DNA of 64,000 nt from Bifidobacterium saguini DSM 23967 (GCF_000741715.1 NZ_JGZN01000016.1:92476-156475); one strand, 5' to 3'. Counted from the stretch's first letter, positions 46,919-57,171 are shown. The notes: generated by a model not told the origin, from the sequence alone. Numbers and translations are program-made.

Positions 46919-48871
46919 ATGACTGTGCACGTTGATGGTGGTTCTGACTGGTATGACCGGTTGCGGCCGGATTCCGGGGGTTCGGCTCCCTTGTATGGGA
47001 GCGAGGAGATACGTTCGGATTCCCGCCGTAGGGTGATGGCTTGGTGGCGTGGCTGGGAGGATTCGGCTGCGGGTTCGTGGATTGCGGAGCATACGGGGTT
47101 GTTGGGCGCGTTGTCCCGTGAGAATTCCCGTTTGGTGAGGCATGCGGTTGTCGGCTTGGTTCTGTTCGGCCTGTTCGGCTTGTTGGTCGTCTATATGCTG
47201 GTCGGCGGCGATTTTCCGATCGCGTTCCTGTTGTCCATGCCGCTGCTGGTGGCCGTGTTCTCCGTTTCCATGCTGTTGTGGGTGTTCTGGGATGCGTATC
47301 GTGATTCGTCGGAACGATTGGTGGACCGATTGTCCGTTAGGCCTGGCATGGCGACCCGTCGTCAGGTGGCGGAACGGTTGGGGACCCGCGCCGTGCTGCG
47401 CACGGTGGTTCCGGCTGTTTTGCCGGGCATGCTTGAGCGTGCGCGCATCGAGGCGGGCCGTCGCGGCGGCAGTCCGGTATGGCCTCATGCCTGGCAGGCC
47501 GCGATGCCGGTCGGCTACAGTCATCGGATCGCGGTGTGGCTGTCGGATGAGATGCATGTGTATGTGCTTGGTCCGGCTCGAAGCGGCAAGACGGTGTGCG
47601 TCGTGATTCCCGCAGTGGTGGAGGCTCCGGGGTTCTGTCTTGTGACGTCCACGCGAAGCGATGTGGTGTCCGCCACGAGGACGCTCCGAGAGAATGGTGT
47701 GGAGGATGCTTCGACTGGTGCGAGGTATGGCGGCGGGAGGGTCCACGTGTTCGACCCGGAGGGGCTTGGAGGCTCCGATCCCGCGACTCGTCACAACATG
47801 CATTGGACCCCTCTCATGGGGTGTGACGATCCGACCACGGCGATGCGTCGGGCCCAGACCCTGGTGGGCGTGGGTGGTTTGGGTCAGGGATCCAACAACC
47901 GTGAGTGGGGTGTGAGCGCGGGCGGCTATATTCAGGCTCTGCTGTATGCGGCGGCGATTTCGAACCTGCCGGTGTCGAAATGCTATGAATGGTCCCTGAG
48001 CCCGCAGAACGCGCGTGAGGCTGCCGACCTGATTCGCATGCATACGCCGGCCGGTGACTCAATATTGCAGTGGGCGGACACGCTTCAGGGTTTGGAGCAT
48101 ATGGATGCGCGCCAGTTGTCGAGCGAGTGGTTCGGCGTACGCAACGCGTTCGCCATTCTCGCCGACCCGAAGGTCCGTCGATGCATGAACCTGCCGCCGC
48201 ATGATCCCGGTCTCATCGATCCGAAGCGGATGGTCATGGACGGGGACACGGTGTATGTGCTTTCTCGGCCGAAATCGCAGGCCGGTGGAGGCGTCAACGC
48301 CGGTTTGTTCGCCGCTCTCCTGTTGGACACGTTCCAGGAGGCATGCCAGGATCTCGCGCTTTCCTCGGCCGCGAAGGGGTCGGGTGGCAATCTTCGTAAG
48401 ATCGAGCCTCCCGCGAGGTTCGTGTTGGATGAGTTGAGCAACATCGAGACGTGGGGCGGGTTGCGTAACGCGGTCACGCAGGGTGGCGGCAACGGCTATC
48501 AGCTGGTCATGGTCGAGCAGGATCGCAATCAGATGATTCGTGATTATGACAGGGAGACCGAGGCGACGATCTGGTCGAACTGCAACCGGATCATGCTCGG
48601 GGGTGTCACGGATAGGGATTCCCTTGAATGGTGGGGCATGCAGGTCGGCCGTCATGAGACCACGCGGCGTGAATACTCGTGGAATCCCGGGCAGGGGCCG
48701 TTGGGTGGATTCTCGGAGCGTACGCAATCGGAGGAGAGTGTTCTGCCTTACGAGCTGAGCCAGCTGCCGCATGGTTGGATGATCGTGCAGCCGGTCCGCA
48801 TGCCTCCGGTGCTGGTTCATGCCGTGCATTTCATGGATCGTGGATGGTGGAAGGACAAGGAGGAACGATGA
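46919..48871 (+). CDS. VirD4/TraG-type coupling protein
   Basis: 650 residues from ATG 46919 (TTGGAGC upstream). Two transmembrane helices lie near residues 77-98 and 102-125. Walker A is GPARSGKT (near 218); Walker B is FVLDELSNI, followed by SNCNRIMLGG and the TraM-binding-type C-terminus. This hexameric ATPase delivers the relaxase-DNA complex to the channel. Its stop overlaps the next start (ATGA). Confidence 0.9.
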   Translation: MTVHVDGGSDWYDRLRPDSGGSAPLYGSEEIRSDSRRRVMAWWRGWEDSAAGSWIAEHTGLLGALSRENSRLVRHAVVGLVLFGLFGLLVVYMLVGGDFPIAFLLSMPLLVAVFSVSMLLWVFWDAYRDSSERLVDRLSVRPGMATRRQVAERLGTRAVLRTVVPAVLPGMLERARIEAGRRGGSPVWPHAWQAAMPVGYSHRIAVWLSDEMHVYVLGPARSGKTVCVVIPAVVEAPGFCLVTSTRSDVVSATRTLRENGVEDASTGARYGGGRVHVFDPEGLGGSDPATRHNMHWTPLMGCDDPTTAMRRAQTLVGVGGLGQGSNNREWGVSAGGYIQALLYAAAISNLPVSKCYEWSLSPQNAREAADLIRMHTPAGDSILQWADTLQGLEHMDARQLSSEWFGVRNAFAILADPKVRRCMNLPPHDPGLIDPKRMVMDGDTVYVLSRPKSQAGGGVNAGLFAALLLDTFQEACQDLALSSAAKGSGGNLRKIEPPARFVLDELSNIETWGGLRNAVTQGGGNGYQLVMVEQDRNQMIRDYDRETEATIWSNCNRIMLGGVTDRDSLEWWGMQVGRHETTRREYSWNPGQGPLGGFSERTQSEESVLPYELSQLPHGWMIVQPVRMPPVLVHAVHFMDRGWWKDKEER

Positions 48872-50238
48872 CGGACATGACACGAGGAAAAGGCGGGCTT
48901 GGCGTGGATGATTATCTGCGGCCGTTCATGGAGGATCATGTGGATGAGGAGACCGGGGAGATACTGCCGGCTTCGCCATCGGCTCCTGTCCCTTCCCCTT
49001 CGGCGAACTGGTCGCAGGGGTTGGATGCGGCTTCCGCCACGGCCGTCGATCTGACCGGGCTTTTATCCGCCGCCTACAGGGCCCATCATGGCAAGGATCC
49101 GTCCGCGAGCATGGTGAAGGCGTTCGACACGATCGTCAGGAATGTGACGGATGAGCCGCCGCGGGAGCCCGAGTATGGGCCGGGCCTGTGGTCGTCCATG
49201 CCGCAGCGCTCGTGGGAGTCGATGGCCTTGGCCCGGCCGTTGGATTGGACCGGCGCCCCGACGCGTATCGAGATCGATCTGATGATGATGCATACGATCA
49301 GGTACGGGGAATGGCTGTGCCGTGAGTTCCCGGATTGGGAGCAGACCCTGCCTTCCTGCTGGCCCGAGCATGATGCGATCGTCCAGGAGGTGTTCGCGTT
49401 GAAATGCTATGCGGACGTCGTGGCTGGTGAGCCGACCGGAGGCCTGTACGCTCCCTCGCTGATGCAGAACATACGGTCGTCGCTCTCGAGGGTCAAGGAG
49501 TATCTGGGCGTTGAGCATGCGGAGCGAATGGATCACGCCCATCACATGTCGTCTTCGGAAGCAGCGCAGCGTAGAAGGAAGCGGGAACGCGAGTATGTGA
49601 AATGGTTCGCCCGGAAGGATGGCTGGCATGAGGAGCCGCCTTTCACCGGACAGTTCCATGCCGATCATGATTTCGTATCGTCCACCATGCTCGCGTATGG
49701 GGTTCCTCCCCGGGATTCCGCGCAGGATGATTCGCCGGTGCCCGATCGGCTTCGTGCCGCGCTTGGCGAATCGGAGCATGCGTTGGAGGGGTATCTGCGT
49801 CGGCGTGATGAGATCGCCTCCATGCCGGATGGTGAGGCGCGTGAGAGCAGCGCGTTGAGTTTGTCCAACGATTCCGCCGATAGTCTCGGCAGGCTCAGCC
49901 GCGTGTGGAACGACTATCGTCAGGCCGAGTTGAAGGCGAGGGAACGGTTGGAGCGTGCGGTCGCGGCCGGCGACCGTCGTCTTGCCGACGCCTCACGGCC
50001 CATCGCGGATACGCAGGCCGATGGCATCCGCAGGCTGCGTGAGCAGGCGTCCCAACTCATGCGTCATGCCGGTGATCCGAATTGGGATGGGGATTCCTAT
50101 CGTCCGGCGCCGGTGGAACGGGAGCTTTCCATGGCGCGTGACCTTGAACGGCTTTCCCAGGATGACAGTCTCGATTCCCTTGAACGGCTTGCCCGTCTCA
50201 TACCCGAGATCAGGGGTTTCATCGGGGGTGAAGCGTGA
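48868..50238 (+). CDS. Conserved conjugation-cluster protein of unknown function
   Basis: 456 residues, starting in the last codons of the coupling-protein gene. Soluble and acidic at the N-terminus (EDHVDEETGEILP). The middle domain (residues 120-230) has aromatic motifs (YGEWLCREFPDWEQTLPSCW), reminiscent of DUF4913-type proteins, but I am not certain. A helical C-terminus (residues 300-455) follows. Translational coupling to VirD4 suggests a cytoplasmic partner of the coupling protein. The next gene's GTG overlaps its stop. Confidence 0.6.
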   Translation: MTDMTRGKGGLGVDDYLRPFMEDHVDEETGEILPASPSAPVPSPSANWSQGLDAASATAVDLTGLLSAAYRAHHGKDPSASMVKAFDTIVRNVTDEPPREPEYGPGLWSSMPQRSWESMALARPLDWTGAPTRIEIDLMMMHTIRYGEWLCREFPDWEQTLPSCWPEHDAIVQEVFALKCYADVVAGEPTGGLYAPSLMQNIRSSLSRVKEYLGVEHAERMDHAHHMSSSEAAQRRRKREREYVKWFARKDGWHEEPPFTGQFHADHDFVSSTMLAYGVPPRDSAQDDSPVPDRLRAALGESEHALEGYLRRRDEIASMPDGEARESSALSLSNDSADSLGRLSRVWNDYRQAELKARERLERAVAAGDRRLADASRPIADTQADGIRRLREQASQLMRHAGDPNWDGDSYRPAPVERELSMARDLERLSQDDSLDSLERLARLIPEIRGFIGGEA

Positions 50239-51365
50239 CCGCAGGCAAACCCGATTTGTTCGAACAGCTCAATACCCCTTGGTCTCAGGATGATGACTGG
50301 GTCCATCGCCTGCTCTCCGAGAACGATGACAACGAATCCGTTCCACAGGAGCTTCCGCATGACGATGACGAAAATCCGGCTGCTCCGTCCGGGGATTGCG
50401 TTGAACGGACCATGACCCTCCCTGTTTTGGAGACGAACGGGTCCGATGCGATGGACGGTGAACTGTCGGAGGTTTCCGACGAACCGGAAACGTCCGATTC
50501 CACCGATGCCACGGTACGCCGCACATGGCCTTGGGTGGTGTGCGCGCTCGGTGTCATCACGGCAGTGGCGCTCATCCTCGCGTTCCTTGGCGCGGCGGGC
50601 GTCCGGCAGGCCCGTTCCGATGCCGAGCGTACTCTGACGGACCTGTCCACGGTGGATTCGACCGCCGCCGGGCTCCTGAAACGGCATGCGGCGTCTGATC
50701 TCGCCGATTCCGCCTTATGGCATGATCTTTCCTCCCGTCATAAGGCCAACTGCGTTCTGCTTGACCATAATCCGCAGTCGTTGGGCATGGATCAGGCTCG
50801 TGAACTGTCCGGGGAGGCGGAGAAGGCCGTGGAGTCCACGAGGAGTCTGAACGTGAAGGTGAGGGCGTCGATCCGCGCCAGGAAGGCTTCCCTGTCGTTT
50901 GCATCGTTGGGTGAATCGGTTTCCGCCTCACGGTCCCTGCTCGACGGCGCGGTGGAGGACGATGACACCAGGGATGCTATCGCCGCGTTGCGCGCCCTTG
51001 TGGACAAGGCGTCGAAGCTCACGGTTTCCGATGGTTCCGCGAGCCTTGACGGGATGCGCGGGAAGGTTGATGACGCCCGTAAGGCTTTGGAGGCCGCGAT
51101 AGGGGTTCAGGCCCAGCATGCGCAGGAGCAGGCGGAACGGGAACGGCAGCAGGCGCAGCAGGAGGCCCAGCAGCATGCGCAATCCCAGTCGCAGAGTTCT
51201 CAATCCCGATCATCGTCCCGCGGTTCGGGTTCCACTGGTTCCGGTTCGTCGAACGGTTCAGGCAGTTCCAATGGTTCCGGCTCCTCCGGAAGCTCCTCGG
51301 GAGGATGGAGCGTGCCGGCTCCTGATGACGGGACCGGTATCCCCGGCAACGATCCGACCTTGTAA
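50235..51365 (+). CDS. Membrane-anchored helical protein with Ser/Gly stalk
   Basis: 376 residues from GTG overlapping the previous stop (GTGA). An acidic cytoplasmic N-terminus (100 residues) leads to one transmembrane helix (about 93-118). About 180 residues of helix and a Gln/Ala/His coiled coil follow, then a Ser/Gly stalk (SGSGSSNGSGSSNGSGSSGS) and a short tail. Same layout as 11695-12750. Probably an exposed accessory of the transfer machine. Confidence 0.65.
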   Translation: MTAGKPDLFEQLNTPWSQDDDWVHRLLSENDDNESVPQELPHDDDENPAAPSGDCVERTMTLPVLETNGSDAMDGELSEVSDEPETSDSTDATVRRTWPWVVCALGVITAVALILAFLGAAGVRQARSDAERTLTDLSTVDSTAAGLLKRHAASDLADSALWHDLSSRHKANCVLLDHNPQSLGMDQARELSGEAEKAVESTRSLNVKVRASIRARKASLSFASLGESVSASRSLLDGAVEDDDTRDAIAALRALVDKASKLTVSDGSASLDGMRGKVDDARKALEAAIGVQAQHAQEQAERERQQAQQEAQQHAQSQSQSSQSRSSSRGSGSTGSGSSNGSGSSNGSGSSGSSSGGWSVPAPDDGTGIPGNDPTL

Positions 51366-51380
51366 CGGCTTAGGAAAGGA

Positions 51381-52175
51381 ATGATCATGAGGAAACGAGG
51401 TAATGGCAACGGTTTGCGCGAACGCATGCGTTCCTGGTGGGGTTCAAGGACCCCGAGACAGCAGGCGGGTCTGCTGGTCTGCCTGGCCGTGGTATCGGTG
51501 CTGCTGATGATGGTGTTCAACCCGTTCCACCCGTTCGTATCCGATGCCGCCGGCCAATCGGAGGAGAAGGCCACTCGGTCCGTTTCCGGCGACCGTGGTT
51601 CCGATTCCTCCGGTGGGAAAACCACTACGGGATCCGCCGCTGGATCGGATTCCATGTTCTCCGGTGATACCGAGGCCATCGCCGGACAGGTTCGCTCGAT
51701 TCTGAATTCTCCCGATGATGGGAGCATCGACCCGTTCGGGCAATTGCTGATTCGTTACGGGGACGCCGATCTGGGCAACGCGTCCAGCGTGTTCGAAGCG
51801 GTTGGCCGGCAGGAGAAGCCTTCCACGGTGCGTCCATTGGCGGAATCCTGGTATGGGAGCGCGTTGGGGAAGGCGACGGAGTATCGGAGGTCGGATCTCG
51901 AGTCCGGTCTGCCGGGCGCGCGCACCGCTCTTTCGAGGCTCGGCTCCCCCGTTCCTTCCGGATGCTCGGATTTGGAGTCCGCTGTTGACGCCGCGTCCAA
52001 GACTGCGGCTGATACTACGTCCGATTACGAATCGTTGACGAAGGCGCAGCAGGATCTTACGAAGGCCGTATCCTCCTGCGCGTCGAAGTTGGATCCCGAC
52101 CGTCTGGCCGACGTGTTCCCCCAGGACGGGCCGTCGGCGACGGTGCCGGATTCCGGGCAGGAAGGAGATGAGTGA
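51381..52175 (+). CDS. Membrane-anchored protein, transfer cluster
   Basis: 264 residues; ATG 51381 or 51387, AGGAAAGGA upstream. A basic N-terminus and one transmembrane helix (about residues 29-47), a Ser/Thr/Gly linker, then a 170-residue external helical domain with two Cys (SGCSDLES and VSSCASKL). It resembles the protein at 8946-9716 in plan. The next gene overlaps its stop. Confidence 0.65.
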   Translation: MIMRKRGNGNGLRERMRSWWGSRTPRQQAGLLVCLAVVSVLLMMVFNPFHPFVSDAAGQSEEKATRSVSGDRGSDSSGGKTTTGSAAGSDSMFSGDTEAIAGQVRSILNSPDDGSIDPFGQLLIRYGDADLGNASSVFEAVGRQEKPSTVRPLAESWYGSALGKATEYRRSDLESGLPGARTALSRLGSPVPSGCSDLESAVDAASKTAADTTSDYESLTKAQQDLTKAVSSCASKLDPDRLADVFPQDGPSATVPDSGQEGDE

Positions 52176-52543
52176 TGGCCGGGCTTTCCACTGATACGGA
52201 GGATACCGCGGCGGTGCTCGCTTTGGGGGAATGCCCGTGTGTGGCGAGGATACTGCCCAACGGTGTTCGGAGCACGCTCATGGCTGATGGCACGAGGATT
52301 CGTGTGCTGCGGTGCGTCACGGGCAGCGATGGGCGTGAGACACCGATCGCCTTGCTGCCTGCGAACGGGAGGATCCATAACCTGATGCTCCGTGCGTGCG
52401 GCGGGCAGATCGTGAGGTTCACCGGCCGGCCTCGCCTGTGGATGCCTTCGGCCGGCCGGCCGGTTCTCGCGTTCACGGTGACGAATCTCTCGCTTGAGGA
52501 TACCAGCGAGGCGCGTATGCTTCGCGCCGGCAGCGACCAGTGA
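52175..52543 (+). CDS. Small hypothetical beta-rich protein, last gene of the transfer operon
   Basis: 122 residues from ATG 52175 (TGATG overlap, GAAGGAG upstream). Beta-rich with an OB-like rhythm (CVARILPNGVRSTLMADGTRIRV, then GQIVRFTGRPRLWM, then LAFTVTNLSLED), so a nucleic-acid-binding fold is possible but unproven. A strong terminator follows. Confidence 0.55.
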   Translation: MAGLSTDTEDTAAVLALGECPCVARILPNGVRSTLMADGTRIRVLRCVTGSDGRETPIALLPANGRIHNLMLRACGGQIVRFTGRPRLWMPSAGRPVLAFTVTNLSLEDTSEARMLRAGSDQ

Positions 52544-52605
52544 AGGTGACTACGGCGTTTCCTGGAATATGTGGCTGACCGTGTTGGCGGGCTGTTTCGT
52601 TTGGT

Positions 52606-52655
52606 GACGGTGGCTTTCATTCGCATGGGTGTGCGGATGAAGCCACCGTCTTTTT
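52606..52655 (+). terminator. Rho-independent terminator of the second transfer block
   Basis: GACGGTGGCTTTCATTCGCA and TGCGGATGAAGCCACCGTC pair over about 19 bp with one bulge and one mismatch, followed by TTTTT. It lies between the convergent transfer operon and the minus-strand relaxase operon. Confidence 0.85.
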
Positions 52656-52668
52656 CATGGTGATGTGT

Positions 52669-52989
52669 TTAGCGGATCGGTTCCAGCAGCGGCTTGTGTT
52701 CGGCCATGCGTTGCAGGAGTCCGGTGATTTCGGGTATGGGCAGGTATCTGGATGCGATGGTCCATGCCACGGTGAGTGTGAGGAGTGTGAGGATGACGGT
52801 GACGGTGATCCAGAGGATCTGACGTGCCAGTCCTTCCCCGGCTATCGCCCGGCCGGTGACTCCGGCCGTCACGGCGAGTATGATCGCGAGGGCGATGAGC
52901 AGCGTCGTGTCCCATGAGTCGAGGATGCCGGTCAGATGGATGGCCCATCGTACGAGCTGCTCGGTGATGGTTCTTGCGGTTTGTTCCAT
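52669..52989 (-). CDS. Small membrane protein after the relaxase
   Basis: 106 residues from ATG 52989 with AAGGAGGAG upstream; the gene begins inside the 3' end of the relaxase gene. Two hydrophobic helices (residues 20-45 and 55-80) and a short charged tail. It may be involved in entry exclusion or as a membrane partner of the relaxase. Function unknown. Confidence 0.6.
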   Translation of the reverse strand: MEQTARTITEQLVRWAIHLTGILDSWDTTLLIALAIILAVTAGVTGRAIAGEGLARQILWITVTVILTLLTLTVAWTIASRYLPIPEITGLLQRMAEHKPLLEPIR

Positions 52990-55900
52990 GGTTCTCCTCC
53001 TTGCATGTGTGCGGTGTCCGGTTTGACGCTTGTCGTTGTCTTCACGCGTGGCTTCGGCGATATGCCGTTCGCCGTATGTGTTCTCCGTGTCTTGTTTCCT
53101 CGGCCGGGGTTGACGATTCCGGTTCCTTGGCCGGTGAGCCGGGCCTGTATGTTGCACCAGTGCTGTTCCTGTCGGCCGCTGCCTCCTGCGGGCCGCTCCC
53201 CTATGGGATGCTCCTGGTCCTGGATGTTCCACATGCCCCGGTATACGGCTATGTCCCGCATCAGGTTCGGATCGTTGCGCTCCTGTTGGATTCGTCTTGC
53301 TTCGACGGCCCAGGGTTGATCGTTCCTCTCGGCCTGCGTGGTGAGCCGTTTCGCCGCCTGTTCGATGAGGTGTTCGTTCTGTTTGACGATGTCGAGCGTC
53401 GCCGTGCGTTTGGATGCCTTGATGGGTGGGATGATGCCGGCGATCCAGTCGTCGCGGACCACGCCGTTGGTCCGGTCGAGCAGGCCCGCGCTGAGACGGC
53501 CTGCGAGCACGGCGGCGTAGTCGACGTGTCCTTTGGGTGCTTTCGGCGTTCCGATGGGTTTGCCGTATTCGAGTCTGGTCTTCTGGTCGAATTCCTTCCA
53601 ATCGGTTATCGCCGTAGCGCTTATGGTCTTGTTGTTGATGTGGGTGGCGATGAGCGCGTCGGCCGCCGGAGCGTATTTCCTGTCGAATATGATGCGCGTG
53701 GTTTCGCCTGTATCGTTCCGTTCGCTGGTGTGGGGTATTCCGAGCCGGTCGAGCTGGTCGGACACGATGCTTGCCCGTTGGCCTTTGTCGCCGGTTTTGA
53801 TGGTGATGCCTGTTTTCCCTTGGTCCGCCGCCGCGGGTTCGGGCATGTGTTTGCGTGCCGTGCGCAACGCGTAGGGGGTCGTCTGTTCCAGGCTTGGATG
53901 GTTGGCCTTGAGTTCTTTGGGTTTGATGGGCCGGTTGATGATGGCCAATGCTCGACGATGGTCGGTCATGTAGGCTCTTGCCCATGTGGCGCGCAGCCAT
54001 TCGTAGCTGGGGGAGGTCTCGATCATGCGGATCTCCCCGTTGTTGTGGTTGCGGCGGAGTTGTGCGATGAGGTGCGGTCCCGCGATCAGGCCGCCTGCGA
54101 ATGCGTGTTCGTCGATGAGTCGTTTGATGCCGTATCGGTCCGCGTTTTCGTCATGCAAGGTCTCGGTTGCCGTCCGGTTGTCGGGATGGGTGAGGAGCGT
54201 GTTGAGCATTCGTTCGCGTGCGATGAGGTGCGGGTCGGTTTCCGTGCCGTAGAGCTCATGGTCGAGTCGCCGGTCCTCCTCGTTTTTGCAGGCGTAGAAG
54301 AGGTGGTTCTCCTCGCGTCCTCGCGTAGCGGCCACGTAGAGCAGGTTGAGGGGTGTGCGTGCGTTGCTGGGGATGACCACCGCGCATTTGTCGACGGTCA
54401 TGCCTTGGGTGCGGTGGATGGTGGTCGCGTATCCGGCTTCGCATGCCTCCTCGGCCCATGCTCGTGGGATGTTCCATGTCATGCCGTTCTCGTCTCTGCA
54501 GACGAGTGTGCGGGCTTCGACCTGTTCGACGGTGAACGTCATGCCGTTCTCGATTTTTCTTCCTTCCGGACTGGTGACGTCCTTGTTGGGTCGTCGGTTG
54601 ACGATGCGGTCGCCTTTGCCGATGTCGAGTCCGTCGGAGAGTCGAGCCCACCGGTTCGGGTCGGCGTCGGAGAGTCCTTGGATGCGGCGTTCGAGGATGG
54701 TTCGACGGTTGAGGTCCCTGACCTGTTCGTTGGTGCCGGCGACCAGGAGTGTGCTCTTGCCGAGTTTCTGCCAGCGGATGGTGTTGCGGTAGGCGTCGGT
54801 CTCGCATTGGTCGTCTTCTCCCCAATGGAGTCGGCCGTGCTGTTCGTATGCGTCGATGAGGTTGCGGCAGTCGGCTATGGACGCCGGATTGTCGCGTTGT
54901 CCTCCTTCCCTGAGCCGGAGGGTGTTCGCTCCTTCTTCGGGCCACCGGTTTTTCAGGCCTTCCGCGTCTCCTTTCCAGAGTTCCGGATCGGATCGGAATC
55001 TCCAGATGCTGGTGAGTGTCGCGTTGCGGCCTGTGCGTTCGGCCCATGCGAGCAGCCCCGTCGGCCCTTCTGGCGCGTCGAGCTGTTTGGGGTCTCCGGA
55101 GAGGATGAGTCGCGCCCCGGCTTGTTCGCAGAGTCTGCCTATCTCGTGGAGGTCCCGTGTGTTGACCATGCCGGCTTCATCCACGATGACGAGCTGGCCT
55201 GCGTGGATGCGTCCGGATTGCGTGGCCACGTCGAATGCGGTGATGCTTCGGCGGATGCGGTCCCTGGCTTCCGGCGTGGGGGCCGCTGCGAGCCTGCATG
55301 CGAGTTCCCGTCGTGTGTCGTTGATTCGGATGGTGTTTTCCGGGCTCATGTTCACTCGGAGTTGGGCGATGGTGATCGCGTTCGATTCGATGCTGTCGGC
55401 GAGTTCGTCCCTGGCTCTTGCGGACAGGCAGAGTCCCAGCACGTCGCCTCCCGTGGTTTTCCATGCCCGGGTGACGGCGCGCATGGTGGTGGTTTTTCCG
55501 GTGCCGGCGGGACCGATGAGCGCGGTTATCCGTCCGTTGTTCTCGAGCAGGTGGATGGCGGCTTTCATCTGGTCGTCGGAGAGCGGCCTGTCCTGGTCCT
55601 GCACTGTTTCGAGGGTGCTGCGGCTCGAGTCCTTGCGCCATGCGAGTGGATCCTCATGGTCGAACATGTTCATCATGTGCCGTTCCATGTCGAGTGTTTG
55701 CTGGCTGGTGTAGCGGTCGAGGTTGGGGTCGTCGAACACGCTATGGCCTTGTTCGATGACGAGGGCCGGGTCTTGGAGTGTTTCCGCGACCCGGTAGCGG
55801 GTCGGGGTGATTTTGACGCAGTGTTCCATGGCGAGGTCGGCTATCCGGTTGACGGCCTGTTCTCGTTGGGCCGGGTCGAGCCGGATTCCCGCGAGGAGGC

Positions 55901-57149
55901 GCTGCGCTTCGGCTCGGATGTTGCTTCGGCTCCACGTGGTTTTAGCCGCGGATATGGTCTCGTATGCCTGTGCCGCGAGTTTTTCCTGATCATAGGATTC
56001 GAATGGCTGCTGGTGGTCGGCGAGCTGGTTGGTGAGGCGGATGGTCGCCGATTGGCCGGTGGTGTTGTCGAGGTGGCTGATGATTGCGCGGTGGGAGTTG
56101 ACGGAATCCCACATGGCCTGGATGCTCTGTCCCGGGGCTTCGGTGGCGAGTTTCCTTTCCCAGTGTGCGTGCTTGTCGGCGAGGCTGGGTTGGACGTCGG
56201 GTTTTTCCTTCCGCGTCTCGAACCAGACCTGCTTGTCGATTTCCGCTCTTCTTCTCCAATCCACCGGTTGACCGGTGCGTTGTTCCTCTTCCTGCACACG
56301 ACGCCTGGTTTCGTTTGCTATTTCCCCATGACGGCTGCTGAACAGGTCGATGAGTTCATCTGGCACTCCTTCGACCTCCATGACCACGCTTTTGGTGCCG
56401 TTGGTGTTCGGCGTCTCATGCCAGGCCCAGCCGAGGCGTTGGGTGAGCAGGTCGCGTACGAGGTTGCTGTTGTATTCGGCCAGTTCCACGGTGCTGGCGT
56501 ATATCTTCCGTCCGTCGAGCGCGGTCCATTGCTGGTCGGAGGAGCGGCGGACCCGGTTGCTGATGAACATGTGCGTATGCGGGTGGGGGTCGCCGTCTCT
56601 GGAGTCGTAGTGGTCGAACGCGAAGCCCGCGACTCCGTCGCATTTGACGGATGCGACGCCTCCCTGTCCCGCGCGGGTGGATGCGTATTCGCGTTCGAAG
56701 TAGTTGATGGTCATTCTGCTTGCCTCGTGGAGGCATTCCTCGATGGTGGTTCTGGTGGAGGGGTCGGCGAACGCCCAGAGTATGGCGACGCTTTTTGGCA
56801 CGGTTTGGGTGAGGTCGTATCCGGCGTTGGGTTCCTGTCCGTTGTCCCCTGCCTGCATGTCGGATTGCATGAGCGATGCTCCGGTTTCCGGGTTGCGGCG
56901 TTCGTTGATGAGCAGGCGCACGGTGTCGGCTCCTGCTTCCTGTCCTTCCTCTCCTCCGAGGAGCCGGCTGGCGGATCCGATCCATCGTCCTGGCGGGTTG
57001 CCTTCCGCGGTGTAGTATGCGGCGGGGTTTGCTCCCGTTGTTTTGGTGGGCATGTCCTCGTCGGCTATCATGCCATCCGCCTGCAGCGGGTCGCGTGCCG
57101 TTGCGAGTGTGTATTCTGCGCTGCTGATTTTGGTCATGCTGATCGTCAT
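52932..57149 (-). CDS. MobF-family (TrwC/TraA-like) conjugative relaxase-helicase
   Basis: 1405 residues from ATG 57149 (GGAAAGG upstream). The N-terminal relaxase domain has Tyr45-Tyr46 in AAYYTAEGNPPGRWIG and the three-His metal motif in DPHPHTHMFI near residue 190. A RecD2/TraI-like helicase follows, with Walker A IGPAGTGKTTTM near 546, VIVDEAGM, GDPKQLDAPEG and the late motif ATTIHRTQGMTVD. The C-terminal 350 residues are basic and unassigned. It nicks oriT, binds the 5' end and unwinds the strand. It ends a minus-strand operon that begins at 58616. Confidence 0.93.
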   Translation of the reverse strand: MTISMTKISSAEYTLATARDPLQADGMIADEDMPTKTTGANPAAYYTAEGNPPGRWIGSASRLLGGEEGQEAGADTVRLLINERRNPETGASLMQSDMQAGDNGQEPNAGYDLTQTVPKSVAILWAFADPSTRTTIEECLHEASRMTINYFEREYASTRAGQGGVASVKCDGVAGFAFDHYDSRDGDPHPHTHMFISNRVRRSSDQQWTALDGRKIYASTVELAEYNSNLVRDLLTQRLGWAWHETPNTNGTKSVVMEVEGVPDELIDLFSSRHGEIANETRRRVQEEEQRTGQPVDWRRRAEIDKQVWFETRKEKPDVQPSLADKHAHWERKLATEAPGQSIQAMWDSVNSHRAIISHLDNTTGQSATIRLTNQLADHQQPFESYDQEKLAAQAYETISAAKTTWSRSNIRAEAQRLLAGIRLDPAQREQAVNRIADLAMEHCVKITPTRYRVAETLQDPALVIEQGHSVFDDPNLDRYTSQQTLDMERHMMNMFDHEDPLAWRKDSSRSTLETVQDQDRPLSDDQMKAAIHLLENNGRITALIGPAGTGKTTTMRAVTRAWKTTGGDVLGLCLSARARDELADSIESNAITIAQLRVNMSPENTIRINDTRRELACRLAAAPTPEARDRIRRSITAFDVATQSGRIHAGQLVIVDEAGMVNTRDLHEIGRLCEQAGARLILSGDPKQLDAPEGPTGLLAWAERTGRNATLTSIWRFRSDPELWKGDAEGLKNRWPEEGANTLRLREGGQRDNPASIADCRNLIDAYEQHGRLHWGEDDQCETDAYRNTIRWQKLGKSTLLVAGTNEQVRDLNRRTILERRIQGLSDADPNRWARLSDGLDIGKGDRIVNRRPNKDVTSPEGRKIENGMTFTVEQVEARTLVCRDENGMTWNIPRAWAEEACEAGYATTIHRTQGMTVDKCAVVIPSNARTPLNLLYVAATRGREENHLFYACKNEEDRRLDHELYGTETDPHLIARERMLNTLLTHPDNRTATETLHDENADRYGIKRLIDEHAFAGGLIAGPHLIAQLRRNHNNGEIRMIETSPSYEWLRATWARAYMTDHRRALAIINRPIKPKELKANHPSLEQTTPYALRTARKHMPEPAAADQGKTGITIKTGDKGQRASIVSDQLDRLGIPHTSERNDTGETTRIIFDRKYAPAADALIATHINNKTISATAITDWKEFDQKTRLEYGKPIGTPKAPKGHVDYAAVLAGRLSAGLLDRTNGVVRDDWIAGIIPPIKASKRTATLDIVKQNEHLIEQAAKRLTTQAERNDQPWAVEARRIQQERNDPNLMRDIAVYRGMWNIQDQEHPIGERPAGGSGRQEQHWCNIQARLTGQGTGIVNPGRGNKTRRTHTANGISPKPRVKTTTSVKPDTAHMQGGEPWNKPQEPSPSSSYDGPSI

Positions 57150-57171
57150 GATTGTTCCTTTCCGTGTCGGC

